Shown piece by piece: positions 16,498-26,737 of a stretch of DNA of 38,786 nucleotides (position 1 is its first letter; each line of letters starts with the position of its first letter). The stretch comes from Candidatus Effluviviaceae Genus V sp. Lineage in GTDB: Bacteria; Joyebacterota; Joyebacteria; Joyebacterales; Joyebacteraceae. The notes below the pieces were generated by a model that saw nothing but the letters and a program-made list of their open reading frames with translations, was not told the DNA's origin and did no database searches. Location: the NCBI GenBank assembly GCA_014728125.1, contig WJMD01000147.1:1-38786 (forward strand), written 5' to 3'. The translations under genes were made by a program, and so were the position numbers.

Positions 16498-18737
16498 GCG
16501 CTGTCCTCTTCCTCCGGCCAGATCGGCTGCAGCATGCACCACTGCGAGGGATACCGTCCGATGTACTTCTCGAAGGCCGCCACGATCGACCGCGTCAGAC
16601 GCTCCATGTCCGCGTCATCGTCGCCGGTCACGTCGAACTCGATCGCGGGTTCAACATAGCATATGAACCGCCCGCCGTCCCGGACGCAGAAGCCCGGTAC
16701 GACAGCGGCCCCGCTCTTGATCGCCCAGTACGCCGGGCCCTTGGGAAAGACGGCGGGACGAGAGAAGAACTCGATCTCGATGCCCTCCCCCCCGATGGTC
16801 CTGTCGGCAACGAAGAACACGGTCTCACCGCGCCGGAGCGCCCGTCCAAGCTTGAGGGGACGGCCGAGCGGGATGACGTTCAGACCGCGCCTGGACCGCA
16901 TCTCCTTCATCTTCTCCTCGGACTCCTCGGTGACGACCGGCTCGACGATGGCCGAGAGCGGCCCCAGGGACTCGACGCCCGCGAGGGCCGTGCCGCCGAC
17001 GTCCCAGCTTCCGAGGTGCGCCGTGGCGAACACGACGCCGCGTCCCCGGTCCACGGCCGCCTGCAGGTGTTCGAGTCCGTCGATCGTCGTTGCGTCGGAC
17101 AGCCGGCGTCCCAGCCTGCCGTTCAGGGCGAAGAAGTCGGCCCAGTAGAGCCCGTGGCTCACGAACATCCGCCGCGCCGTGCGGCGGGCCTCGTCGCTCG
17201 AGGCGTCGACCCCGAGCACCCGGGCGGCGTTCCGTCTGGCCGTCCGCCGCCGGTGCGGCAGCAGCGCATAGCCGACGAGCCCCAGAAAAGACGCGATGGG
17301 ATAGGTGACGCCGCGCGGGAGCTGGGACGCCAGCGCGGACCCGGCCCGCATGAGCGGATAGGCGTTCAGGGCGTTGAACCGCCTCGTGTCGGCGAGCAGC
17401 ACGATCGAGATCGCCGAGTAGGCGAGACACCCGATGCCCGCGCCGACAAGCACCTGTCGCGGGCCCGACGCGTCCGCGATGAGCCCTGAGAGGATGCCCG
17501 CAATCCCGAATGCCGCCTTCGACACCATCTCCCGCATGCCGAACGCCTTGCCGATCGACCCCGCCTTCATGCCCTCCTGGATCATCGTGTCGCACGCGAC
17601 CATCGTCGGCGCGACGACGAACCCCGTTGCGAAGACCAGCCCGCCGAGCATCTGGATCGAGTCAGAGAACGCCATCACGAGAACGGCGGCACCGGCGAAG
17701 AGGAAACTCAGCGAGACGATGGCCCGCCGGGGTACGGTACAGAGATATCGGCCGACGAGGAGCGAGCCGAGGAGCATACCGAGGCCGCCGACCGAATAGA
17801 GCATCCCGAGGTCGGCGGCGCCCATGCCGAACTCGTTCCGAACGAAGACGGGACAGACGATCAGCACGAGACCGGCGAGGAACATGACCGCCGACATCGA
17901 GGCCGTCGAGTAGAGGACCTCCCTCCGCCCCCGCATCTCGTTCAGACCGTCTCTGAGGTCGTCGAGCAGACGTCCGTACGCTGAACGTATGGCATCGACG
18001 TCGACGTCGGTCGCGGGCGCAGGTTCCAGACGCTCCCCTTCCGGGACGTCCCGGGGAGGCGCGGCCGCCCCGCGGCGTCCTCGCCGCGGCCCACGCTCCT
18101 TTCGTGCCCGGCGCTCCGCCGACACCTCGGCGACGCTCCTCAGCGTGAGAAAACCCACCAGTCCGGCCGACAGCGCGTACGTGCCCGCGTCGGTCCAGAA
18201 GCCGACGGCCGCGCCGTAGCGCTCGACCAGGAGACCGCCGCCCCACGGCCCGAGGATCAGCGAGGCCATCATGGCGACGTTCAGGAGGGCGTTCGCGGGC
18301 ATCAGTTTTTCGTCAGTGACGATCTGCGGGATCGCCGCCGTCTTGGCGGAGAGGTAGAAGCGGTTGATCGTGAAGACCAGGAAGACGACGACGTAGACCG
18401 GCGTCATGGTCGTGGCGACGAGCGGTATCGCCGCAACGAGGGCCGCCCGCACGAGGTCCGACCAGATCATCAACGTCTTCCGGTCGTGCCGGTCTGCGTA
18501 GACACCCGCGATCGGACTGAATATCAGCACGGGGACGCTGGCCAGGAGCAGGATCTTGGAGAACTCGAACCCGCGGATCGCCCCGTCGGTTATCGAAAAG
18601 ATGAGCGCCGCCAGGGCCATCAGATTGAGGTGGTCGCCGAGCTGGGAAGAGAGCGAGCTCGTCCACAGGAGCGAGAAGTTCCCGTTCCTGAACACGCTCA
18701 GATAGCCACCGCGCAGTTGGTCGCGTCTTTCGGCCAC
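16494..18737 (-). CDS. MFS transporter fused to LpxL/PatA-type acyltransferase
   Basis: 747 residues from GTG at 18737 with AGGGAGGG just upstream. Residues 10-450 are a 12-helix MFS domain (FRNGNFSLLWTSSLSSQLGD opening; ADRHDRKTLM loop motif between helices 2 and 3), with a long charged, Arg- and Pro-rich loop around 205-270 between its halves. Residues 470-747 are a lipid A/PIM acyltransferase (LABLAT) domain: the HX4D catalytic motif HLGSWD has His at 574 and Asp at 579, followed by NVIPLGRPLKLGRAL, FFVADRTIGGEG and the terminal YPSQWCMLQPIWP. MFS-acyltransferase fusions are known for lysophospholipid recycling (LplT-Aas), but with a PlsC-type rather than LpxL-type enzyme. A flippase coupled to lipid acylation is inferred. 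The reading frame is continuous, so this is a real fusion rather than adjacent genes. Confidence 0.9.
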   Translation of the reverse strand: MAERRDQLRGGYLSVFRNGNFSLLWTSSLSSQLGDHLNLMALAALIFSITDGAIRGFEFSKILLLASVPVLIFSPIAGVYADRHDRKTLMIWSDLVRAALVAAIPLVATTMTPVYVVVFLVFTINRFYLSAKTAAIPQIVTDEKLMPANALLNVAMMASLILGPWGGGLLVERYGAAVGFWTDAGTYALSAGLVGFLTLRSVAEVSAERRARKERGPRRGRRGAAAPPRDVPEGERLEPAPATDVDVDAIRSAYGRLLDDLRDGLNEMRGRREVLYSTASMSAVMFLAGLVLIVCPVFVRNEFGMGAADLGMLYSVGGLGMLLGSLLVGRYLCTVPRRAIVSLSFLFAGAAVLVMAFSDSIQMLGGLVFATGFVVAPTMVACDTMIQEGMKAGSIGKAFGMREMVSKAAFGIAGILSGLIADASGPRQVLVGAGIGCLAYSAISIVLLADTRRFNALNAYPLMRAGSALASQLPRGVTYPIASFLGLVGYALLPHRRRTARRNAARVLGVDASSDEARRTARRMFVSHGLYWADFFALNGRLGRRLSDATTIDGLEHLQAAVDRGRGVVFATAHLGSWDVGGTALAGVESLGPLSAIVEPVVTEESEEKMKEMRSRRGLNVIPLGRPLKLGRALRRGETVFFVADRTIGGEGIEIEFFSRPAVFPKGPAYWAIKSGAAVVPGFCVRDGGRFICYVEPAIEFDVTGDDDADMERLTRSIVAAFEKYIGRYPSQWCMLQPIWPEEEDSA

Positions 18738-18746
18738 TGGCCCTCC

Positions 18747-19052
18747 CTAGACCTCGACCTTTTCGGGCTCTGTCGTCTCGACACCGTCGATCGAGCGCCG
18801 GTCTATGGCCCTGCGAACGGCGTCCAGGAGCCGCCGGGTCTCAAGTCGGTCCCGGCACGACCGCTTCCGGATCCGCTCGATCACCGACTGCAGAACGGTG
18901 ACAGCCGTTATGTCCGCGCCCGTGTCCTTCTGTTCGACCGTCACGTCCTCGCCCGAAAGCACGAGGTCCGACAGATCGACCAGCGTGATCTGACGCCCTC
19001 CGGTCGGGTCGTAGAGACGCCTGTTCGAGTACTTGACGATGTGCCGCCCCAT
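18747..19052 (-). CDS. PhaR-like DNA-binding protein (PHB/PHA accumulation regulator N-domain)
   Basis: 101 residues. The second ATG of an ATGATG pair (19052) is preferred because GGAG is then five bases away; GTG at 19064 is less likely. KYSNRRLYDPTGGRQITLVD and LVLSGEDVTVEQKDTGADIT match the PhaR N-terminal DNA-binding domain, whose consensus is KYPNRRLYDT...YITL.DL. The C-terminal phasin-binding half of PhaR is absent and a basic helix follows instead. No polyhydroxyalkanoate gene is in the window. It lies nine bases before the MFS-acyltransferase gene, so it may regulate this lipid operon. Confidence 0.85.
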   Translation of the reverse strand: MGRHIVKYSNRRLYDPTGGRQITLVDLSDLVLSGEDVTVEQKDTGADITAVTVLQSVIERIRKRSCRDRLETRRLLDAVRRAIDRRSIDGVETTEPEKVEV

Positions 19053-19099
19053 CATCCCTCCCACGCCGCCGTGTCGGGGGTGTTTGTGCGATGCACCAG

Positions 19100-19128
19100 A
19101 TGCTACGTGCGGGAGCGCGAAGCGTCAA
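19100..19128 (-). promoter_or_regulatory. Promoter for the PhaR-like/acyltransferase/GT4 operon
   Basis: On the minus strand TTGACG (19128-19123), 17 bases, TAGCAT (19105-19100). The start is expected near 19093, about 40 bases before the ATG. Confidence 0.6.
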
Positions 19129-19185
19129 GCCGATTCCGGGCGACACGTGGGCGCCGCCCGGCAAACCGGCCTGTCTCGGGCGATG

Positions 19186-21132
<1,947 letters not shown>

Positions 21133-21191
21133 GCAGCCTCCTCGTCCGTGCCTTCCGGTTCGACGGCCCCCGGGTCGACGGCCGGCACCGC

Positions 21192-22208
21192 CTAGTTGAG
21201 CTCAGGGTAGACGGCCTCGACGGACTCGATCAGAGCGGCGGCCCGATCGAGCTCAGGGTCGAGAGCCAGCGCGCGCCTCCACTGACCGTGCGCCTCGAGG
21301 GGCATCCCCGCGCGGTCGAGCGTCATCCCGAGTCGCCAGCGCGCCTCGGCCTCGGTGGCGCCCCTCGGGTCGCCGCCCTCCTCGATGTACCTCCTGAACC
21401 CCTCCGCCGCCGCGTCGAGCTCCGTCCCGGCCAGGAGCCGCGCCTTCGCGAGGGCGTAGACCACTTCGAGATCATCGGGGTCGAGCGCGAGCGCCCGTTC
21501 CCAGACCGGAACCCCCGCGGCGTATCGCTCCTCCTCCATGTAGAACATGCCGAGCAGAGCCCAGCCCTCGGGCGACGTCGAGTCGACGCGGGCCGCCGCG
21601 ACATACTCGCTCTCGGCGCGCTCCGTGTCCTCGCCGACCCACGCCTCGACCGCCCGGGCCAGGTGGCCGTAGTAGGGGTCGAGCGACTCGATCGTGCTGA
21701 TCGTCTCCTGCGCCTTCTCCTCGCCTCCCCCCATGAGGCCGGGGGCCATGAGATAGTACTGGAGCACCGCGAAGTGCGCCTCTACGTTCTCCGGGTCGTA
21801 CTTGACGGCCTCCTCACAGGCGCCCTTGAACTTCCCCGCATAGAAGACGGCCGACATGCCTCCCCGCGCGGCCTTGAGGCCGTATCCGTACGCCAGCGTC
21901 AGATGGTATCCGGAGTTCTCGCGGTCCCGCTTGATGGCCCTTCTGGCGTGTTTGATGACCGCGTCGTGGTCCTCCCGGGCGAGAGCGACGCGCGCCAGTC
22001 CGATCTCCACGCGGCCGTCGTCGACCATCGGCTCGGCCTTCTCGTAGAGACGGACCGCCAGCTGGAGCTCGCCCCGCTCGACGGCGCGCCCGGCGCGCGC
22101 CAGCAGAGAGTCGGCCTCGACAGGGGTTGCGACTGCCGGTGCGGCGTACAGGCAGACCGCGAGCAGCACGAGTGCCGCAGGGCCGCACGGGCGGAGGTGC
22201 TTCGGCAT
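21192..22208 (-). CDS. Secreted tetratricopeptide-repeat protein
   Basis: 338 residues from ATG at 22208, with GAGGGAGGG just upstream; an earlier ATG at 22226 has no ribosome site. A signal peptide (PAALVLLAVCLYAAPAVA) is followed by about seven helical TPR-like units. The clearest are EGWALLGMFYMEEERYAAGV and VWERALALDPDDLEVVYALA, plus QWRRALALDPELDRAAALIE at the end. TPR domains mediate protein contacts; no enzyme domain is present. It probably acts in the periplasm. The partner is unknown. Confidence 0.85.
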   Translation of the reverse strand: MPKHLRPCGPAALVLLAVCLYAAPAVATPVEADSLLARAGRAVERGELQLAVRLYEKAEPMVDDGRVEIGLARVALAREDHDAVIKHARRAIKRDRENSGYHLTLAYGYGLKAARGGMSAVFYAGKFKGACEEAVKYDPENVEAHFAVLQYYLMAPGLMGGGEEKAQETISTIESLDPYYGHLARAVEAWVGEDTERAESEYVAAARVDSTSPEGWALLGMFYMEEERYAAGVPVWERALALDPDDLEVVYALAKARLLAGTELDAAAEGFRRYIEEGGDPRGATEAEARWRLGMTLDRAGMPLEAHGQWRRALALDPELDRAAALIESVEAVYPELN

Positions 22209-22238
22209 GGACCCTCCCTCGCTCATACTGAGACGGCG

Positions 22239-23156
22239 TTACTCGGGGACGATGTCTGGACCGGGGGCCGCTTTCTCGATCTGCCCCCTCGTCGCCAGGT
22301 ACGCGGCCAGCGCGATCAGCCCTGCACCGACGATGCCGACGGGCGCCAGCGTCTCCCCGAGCAGAACGGCCGCCAGCACGATCGCGAACAGGATCTCAAT
22401 GAGCAGGATGACGGACGACACGGTCGCCGAGATGTACCGGAGGCCGGACGTCCAGAGCATGAATGGGATGACCGTGCAGAAGACGGCCGTGTAGAGAATG
22501 GCCCACCACGACGCGTCGAACGACGGGAACGCCCGGGGCGCGAAGATGAGCGCCGCGGGAAGCGCCGTCGCAGCTGTCAGAAGAACCTGCGCGGCCGTCA
22601 GGGCCCGGATGTCGACGCCGGTCCCGTGGACGATCTTCTTGTCCAGCAGGATGAAGAACGTCCAGGCGACGGCCCCGCCGAGGATGATCATGTCACCCGC
22701 GAACTCCGTCGGCGAGGCGATGGTGAACCGGCCGCCCGTCGTCACAAGGAAGACACCGATCATGCCGGCGACGACTGCGACGACCTTCAGCGGGCCGAAG
22801 CGCTCGCGGAACATGAAGCGCGAGCCGACCGCCACGAAGATCGTGCTGAGGTTGACGAAGAGCGCCGCCTTCCCCGCCGTCGTCATCGTCTGCCCCTTGA
22901 ACTGCATGATGAAGCCGACGGCGTTCGAGATCCCGAACAGGATGACGAGGGGGTTCTTGAGGAGCCTGCCGAGCACGCGCAGGCGCCCGGTCACGGCCGC
23001 GTAGGAGACGGCGATGACGGTCGCGGTCGCGAACCGCAGGAAGGCGAACCAGTAAGGGTCGAGCGACTCGAGCCCGATCTTGATGACGACGAACGACGAG
23101 CCCCACAGGAGCCCGGCCAGAACGGTCGTGGCGACGGCCTGCTTCGGATTTCCCAC
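22239..23156 (-). CDS. EamA/DMT superfamily transporter
   Basis: 305 residues from GTG with GGGGAGG upstream. It has ten predicted helices in two EamA repeats (LAGLLWGSSFVVIKIGLESL opening the first; GGAVAWTFFILLDKKIVHG opening the second), ending ETLAPVGIVGAGLIALAAYL. Members export or import amino acids, metabolites or nucleotide sugars; the substrate is not predictable. Its stop is 30 bases before the TPR gene. Confidence 0.92.
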   Translation of the reverse strand: MGNPKQAVATTVLAGLLWGSSFVVIKIGLESLDPYWFAFLRFATATVIAVSYAAVTGRLRVLGRLLKNPLVILFGISNAVGFIMQFKGQTMTTAGKAALFVNLSTIFVAVGSRFMFRERFGPLKVVAVVAGMIGVFLVTTGGRFTIASPTEFAGDMIILGGAVAWTFFILLDKKIVHGTGVDIRALTAAQVLLTAATALPAALIFAPRAFPSFDASWWAILYTAVFCTVIPFMLWTSGLRYISATVSSVILLIEILFAIVLAAVLLGETLAPVGIVGAGLIALAAYLATRGQIEKAAPGPDIVPE

Positions 23157-23184
23157 GAGAGGCCTCCCCGGCGCCGGGCCCTCG

Positions 23185-24390
23185 TCAGACGAGGACGATG
23201 GCCGTGGCGACCGCCAGGATGATCAGACTCGGCACGATGAGCATCCTGTACGAGCGCCCGAAGTCGGCCTTGAAGTACTCGCGCGTCAGCACGTGACAGA
23301 GGTGGACGGGCGAGAGAAGACACCCGACGAACCCGAACGCGAAGGCGAACATGACGAGCTCCATGTCGATCGCGTCGCCCCCCATCAACGGAACCAGAAG
23401 CGGGAACGCGACGCCGATGAACGCCATCGTTACACCGGTGATGAGCCCGATGAGCATCGGGACCGCAGCGATGACGAGGAGCTCGGGCATGTGCATCTCC
23501 ATGAAGAACGGCGGGACGGCGTTCACGATCTCAGCCACCTCGAGGATGTGCTTGTAGGCGGCGACGCCGAGTACGAGGGAGACGATCTGGAACTCGGTCG
23601 CGCGGCGGTAGGCCGCGCCCAGGTCTTTCCACGACATCCTGCCGACGAGTCCGAGCAGGATCGTGGCGACGACGGCCACGTAGATGAGCTCGATGTCGAG
23701 GACGAGGACGCCGACGATGACGAGAGCGAAGGGCCAGACGCCCGAGAGGACGTCGAGGCGCGCCCCGTGGATGTTCTCCCCCGTCACGTTCTTCCCCGCC
23801 GGTACCTTCCGGAGCACGAGCAGGGCGCCGCCGCCGATCGCGGCGAGCGTCAGCGGGTAGTTGACGATGAAGATGTCGGCGATCGTGCGGTCGACGAGCG
23901 TCGCAGTGAAGACGATGGCCGGGTAGAGAGGCCAGATGTACTCCCAGACGTGCCGGAACCAGTAGCTGATGAAGAACCGCTGCTCCGCGGTGGCCGAGTC
24001 CCTGTCGAGCGCGGTCTCGACCATAGGCGCGGTCAGCATGGCACCGCCCGGCATCGGCAGCAGCCCCCCGAACGCCGGGATGACGGCCACGACCACGCGG
24101 TTGTCCCTGATGAGCCGTCGAAGTCCCGAGACGAAGCGGTCGAGGTAACCGAGCCGCCCCGCCAGCGCCCCGAGCGCGATGATCGTGACGATCCGCCCGA
24201 GAAGCTGAAGCGTCTCGAGCTTGATGAAGGACCGTCCGAGTTCGACGGCGACCGTTCCGAACGGCAGGCGGGCAATGAAGGCCATGAGGGTTGCGCCCGC
24301 GAGCATCGTCACGCCGAGGTCGACGCGCAGCCGCACCATGATGACGATGAGGACGATCGATGAGCCCAGTGCGACGATCTCACGTTCCAT
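23185..24390 (-). CDS. DUF401 family integral membrane protein
   Basis: 401 residues from ATG at 24390 with GGAG five bases upstream. About 11-12 helices. The motifs PAFGGLLPMPGGAMLTAPMV and YWFRHVWEYIWPLYP near residues 105-160, and FGFVGCLLSPVHLCHVLTRE near the end, are the DUF401 signatures, related to the arsenite/citrate (ion transporter) superfamily. The transported ion or molecule is unknown. It heads a minus-strand run (DUF401, EamA, TPR, OPT) with gaps of 28-60 bases. No clear promoter is seen upstream. Confidence 0.88.
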   Translation of the reverse strand: MEREIVALGSSIVLIVIMVRLRVDLGVTMLAGATLMAFIARLPFGTVAVELGRSFIKLETLQLLGRIVTIIALGALAGRLGYLDRFVSGLRRLIRDNRVVVAVIPAFGGLLPMPGGAMLTAPMVETALDRDSATAEQRFFISYWFRHVWEYIWPLYPAIVFTATLVDRTIADIFIVNYPLTLAAIGGGALLVLRKVPAGKNVTGENIHGARLDVLSGVWPFALVIVGVLVLDIELIYVAVVATILLGLVGRMSWKDLGAAYRRATEFQIVSLVLGVAAYKHILEVAEIVNAVPPFFMEMHMPELLVIAAVPMLIGLITGVTMAFIGVAFPLLVPLMGGDAIDMELVMFAFAFGFVGCLLSPVHLCHVLTREYFKADFGRSYRMLIVPSLIILAVATAIVLV

Positions 24391-24409
24391 CGCGGCTCCG
24401 GCAAGAGAC

Positions 24410-24468
24410 GGACGTCCCGGCGGTCGTCGCTGCCGACGACGCAAGGCCCGGGCACCGGAGGGACGTCC
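24410..24468. repeat. Two copies of palindrome GGACGTCC
   Basis: The 8-bp palindrome GGACGTCC occurs at 24410-24417 and 24461-24468, 51 bases apart, in the gap upstream of the DUF401 gene. It may be a pair of operator sites. In GC-rich DNA such short palindromes can also arise by chance. Confidence 0.2.
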
Positions 24469-24472
24469 GAGC

Positions 24473-24508
24473 GAGAAAGGGACGCGGCGAGTTCTACCCG
24501 CCGCGTCC
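24473..24508 (-). terminator. Intrinsic terminator after the nitroreductase gene
   Basis: GGACGCGGCG (24480-24489) pairs perfectly with CGCCGCGTCC (24499-24508) around a nine-base loop. On the minus strand the stem is followed by CCCTTTCTC. It lies 39 bases after the nitroreductase stop and separates that unit from DUF401. Confidence 0.6.
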
Positions 24509-24546
24509 GGGATGACCTGGTCGAGCGGCGCGCTGCCGAGCGCCCG

Positions 24547-25362
24547 CTACTCGAGCTCCGAGAGCACGAGATTCGATCGCACCATGTCGTCGCGCCACTT
24601 GTAGAAGCTCTCGGTGTACGTCAGAAGCGATACGTACTGCGCAAGGTTCTGGATGTTCTTCGCCTTGATGTGCTTCTTGACGGTCGCGTCCTCAGGCAGC
24701 GAATCGAGCCACTCCCTGTAGAACTCCTCCTTGCTCTCGAAGAACTCCACGAGCTTCTCGTCGGAGGGCTCGTCGTACTTCTCCTCGTGGACGATCGCCT
24801 CGAGCGGCAGGGACGGCGCGAGCGGCGGCCGCTCCGCCGGGTAGCCCATGATGAGCATCGCCACGGGCAGCACCTGCTTCGGGAGCTTGAAGAAGTCGAG
24901 CGTCGTGTAGGGCTGCCAGACGATCTCCTGAATGTACTGCGAGCCCAGTCCCAGACACTCGGCCGCCAGGAGCGCGTTCTGCGACGCCGTGTAGCATGCC
25001 CGGAGCGCCACCCACAGAACGCCTATGCCGTTGAAGTGCGAGACGCCGCCCTGGAGCTCGGCCCAGCGGTTCAGCCTGTGCGTGTCGACGCAGAAGACCA
25101 GCGAGACCGGCGCCTCCACGATGCACATCCGCCGCCCCTCGCACAGCATCTCGTTGAGCTGCTCCCTGCGCTTTCGGTCCTTGACGACGATGATCGAATA
25201 CGGCTGCGCGCCGCGGTAGCCGCCGGCCAGCGAGCCCCCTGGCCCGGGTGCCCTGAGCGCCGCGTTGAGAACCTGCTTGAGGACGTCGTCAGGGATCTCC
25301 TTGTCCTCGAACCTGAGGATGCTCCTGCGGTCCATGATGACGTCGATACAGCTCTCTTTCAC
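24547..25362 (-). CDS. Nitroreductase family FMN protein
   Basis: 271 residues from GTG in a 4-base overlap with the ECF sigma gene, with AGGAGGG just upstream. It has the FMN-binding nitroreductase opening DVIMDRRSILRFEDKEIPDD, then VLNAALRAPGPGGSL and QPYSIIVVKDR. SQNALLAAECLGLGSQYI and VAMLIMGYPAERPP in the second half are family hallmarks. The C-terminal 75 residues, with many Glu and Lys, extend past the usual fold and may mediate dimer or partner contacts. The enzyme would reduce a nitro, quinone or flavin-like substrate with NAD(P)H. Coupling to a sigma factor gene is unusual. Confidence 0.88.
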   Translation of the reverse strand: MKESCIDVIMDRRSILRFEDKEIPDDVLKQVLNAALRAPGPGGSLAGGYRGAQPYSIIVVKDRKRREQLNEMLCEGRRMCIVEAPVSLVFCVDTHRLNRWAELQGGVSHFNGIGVLWVALRACYTASQNALLAAECLGLGSQYIQEIVWQPYTTLDFFKLPKQVLPVAMLIMGYPAERPPLAPSLPLEAIVHEEKYDEPSDEKLVEFFESKEEFYREWLDSLPEDATVKKHIKAKNIQNLAQYVSLLTYTESFYKWRDDMVRSNLVLSELE

Positions 25363-25973
25363 ACTACCCTCCTGCGTTCGTCCCAGAGTCGCTTCTCCAG
25401 AATCTCCTTGAGCAGAGCGCGGGCCCGGTGGAGATGCGTCTTGAGCGTCCCCATCGGAATGCCCAACGCCCCGGCTACTTCCTTGTAGCTGCGCTCCTCG
25501 ATATAGAAGAGCGTGACGGCGGCCCTGTACTTCGGAGGCAGCTCTCCAACGGCCTCGTGGACCAGTCGACGGAACTCGTCGTCGAGCACGAGCTTCTCGG
25601 GATCCGAACGGGGCCGCTCGTCGAGAGCGCTTGCCTCGATGTGCGGTCCCAGCCCGATGTCGACCTGCCTGCCCCGTCGCTTCCTCTTCTTGATGAAGGT
25701 CAGCGAGCGGTTGACCGCGATCCGGTAGAGCCAGCTCGAGAACTTCGAGTCCCCGCGGAACCGCGGCAGGGCCTTGTACGCCCTGACGAAGGCCTCCTGC
25801 GTCACGTCGGCGGCGTCGGTCTCGTTGCGCACGATCCCGACGACGACCGAGAACACGAGGTCGGCGTACCGCTCCATCAGCACGGCGAAGGCCGACTCGT
25901 CTCCACCGAGTACCTTCTGGATCAGCACGTCATCTGGAGGCCCGGGCGACGGCCCCGCGGCAGAGCCAGCCAT
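25359..25973 (-). CDS. ECF-type RNA polymerase sigma factor
   Basis: About 204 residues. Of the ATGATG pair the second (25973) has the better spacing to GGAG. Region 2 contains ADLVFSVVVGIVRNETDAAD, DVTQEAFVRAYKALPRF and FSSWLYRIAVNRSLTFIKKR; a charged linker (about 105-130) leads to region 4 with LPPKYRAAVTLFYIEERSYK and EVAGALGIPMGTLKTHLHRA. It directs polymerase to a stress or envelope regulon, probably controlled by the zinc-finger anti-sigma factor encoded about 760 bases away on the same strand. The last codons overlap the nitroreductase start. Confidence 0.94.
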   Translation of the reverse strand: MAGSAAGPSPGPPDDVLIQKVLGGDESAFAVLMERYADLVFSVVVGIVRNETDAADVTQEAFVRAYKALPRFRGDSKFSSWLYRIAVNRSLTFIKKRKRRGRQVDIGLGPHIEASALDERPRSDPEKLVLDDEFRRLVHEAVGELPPKYRAAVTLFYIEERSYKEVAGALGIPMGTLKTHLHRARALLKEILEKRLWDERRRVV

Positions 25974-26290
25974 CATCCCTCCGGTCTCGGCGACGGAACC
26001 GGCACACCGGCGGACCGGCGTGCCGCGCGACCGCCTGCCGAGGGCCGGGCACGACCGACAATCGTACCAGAAGCGGACGCGATTCCAAGCGGATTCGGGC
26101 TACGACAATCCGGCGAAAGCGCGGCGGCCGGGCCCATCAAGGCCCTCGCGGCGGCGCGACGAGGTTCCGTTCCGTGAAACACGAGCGGCGGACGGGTGGT
26201 CACATCCTCAGAACGACGGTGGACGTGCGGTTCCGAAGAGCGGCCCGGTGCGCCGTAGCGGCGCGGGGGCCACGAAAGGAGGAAGGAACG
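25974..26290. other. Divergent intergenic region, sigma factor and small membrane protein
   Basis: About 317 bases without a gene. On the minus strand a possible sigma-factor promoter is TTGGAA (26088-26083), 16 bases, TACGAT (26066-26061). No convincing plus-strand promoter for the 26291 gene is seen. CGACAATC occurs twice (26056-26063 and 26103-26110). No RNA gene was recognised. Confidence 0.4.
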
Positions 26291-26737
26291 ATGACTGCTG
26301 CAGCCGTGTTCCTGTTCCCGATGATCATGACCCTGATCTCCCTGGCCGCGACGGTGCTCATCATCATGTTCATCATCCGGGGAGTCACTCACGGACAGTC
26401 GATGAGGAAGCAGGCCTTCGATCAGGCGCTCGCAAAAGGCATCTACGACAGGAGCCTTCTCGCCAGCAAGAGCAAGGGGATCGCGCCGCTCGGATGGGGC
26501 ATCTTCTTCACCGCGTTGGGCATCGCCATGATCATCGGCTTCGCGTCCCTCGGGATCCTCAGCGAAGCCGCAACGGGCGCCCTTATTCCCCTCTTCGTGG
26601 GCGTCGGTCTCATCGTCTACTACAGACTGACGAAGGACGTGCGGGAGTCGGAGCGGAACGGCAAACCGATCGAGATCCCGCCGAGCGGGACCATCACGAA
26701 GATCGATGACGAGGAAAGCGGCCACGGCGGGGTCTAA
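26291..26737 (+). CDS. Small membrane protein, DUF6249-like
   Basis: 148 residues from ATG with AGGAGGAAGG close upstream. One N-terminal helix (FLFPMIMTLISLAATVLIIM, continuing FIIRG) is followed by a short basic cytosolic part and two more helices (PLGWGIFFTALGIAMIIGFA and ALIPLFVGVGLIVYYRL), ending in a charged tail. The layout resembles DUF6249 proteins, often found near ECF sigma/anti-sigma pairs. It lies on the opposite strand between sigma and anti-sigma and its stop overlaps the stop of the anti-sigma gene by four bases. Confidence 0.8.
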   Translation: MTAAAVFLFPMIMTLISLAATVLIIMFIIRGVTHGQSMRKQAFDQALAKGIYDRSLLASKSKGIAPLGWGIFFTALGIAMIIGFASLGILSEAATGALIPLFVGVGLIVYYRLTKDVRESERNGKPIEIPPSGTITKIDDEESGHGGV

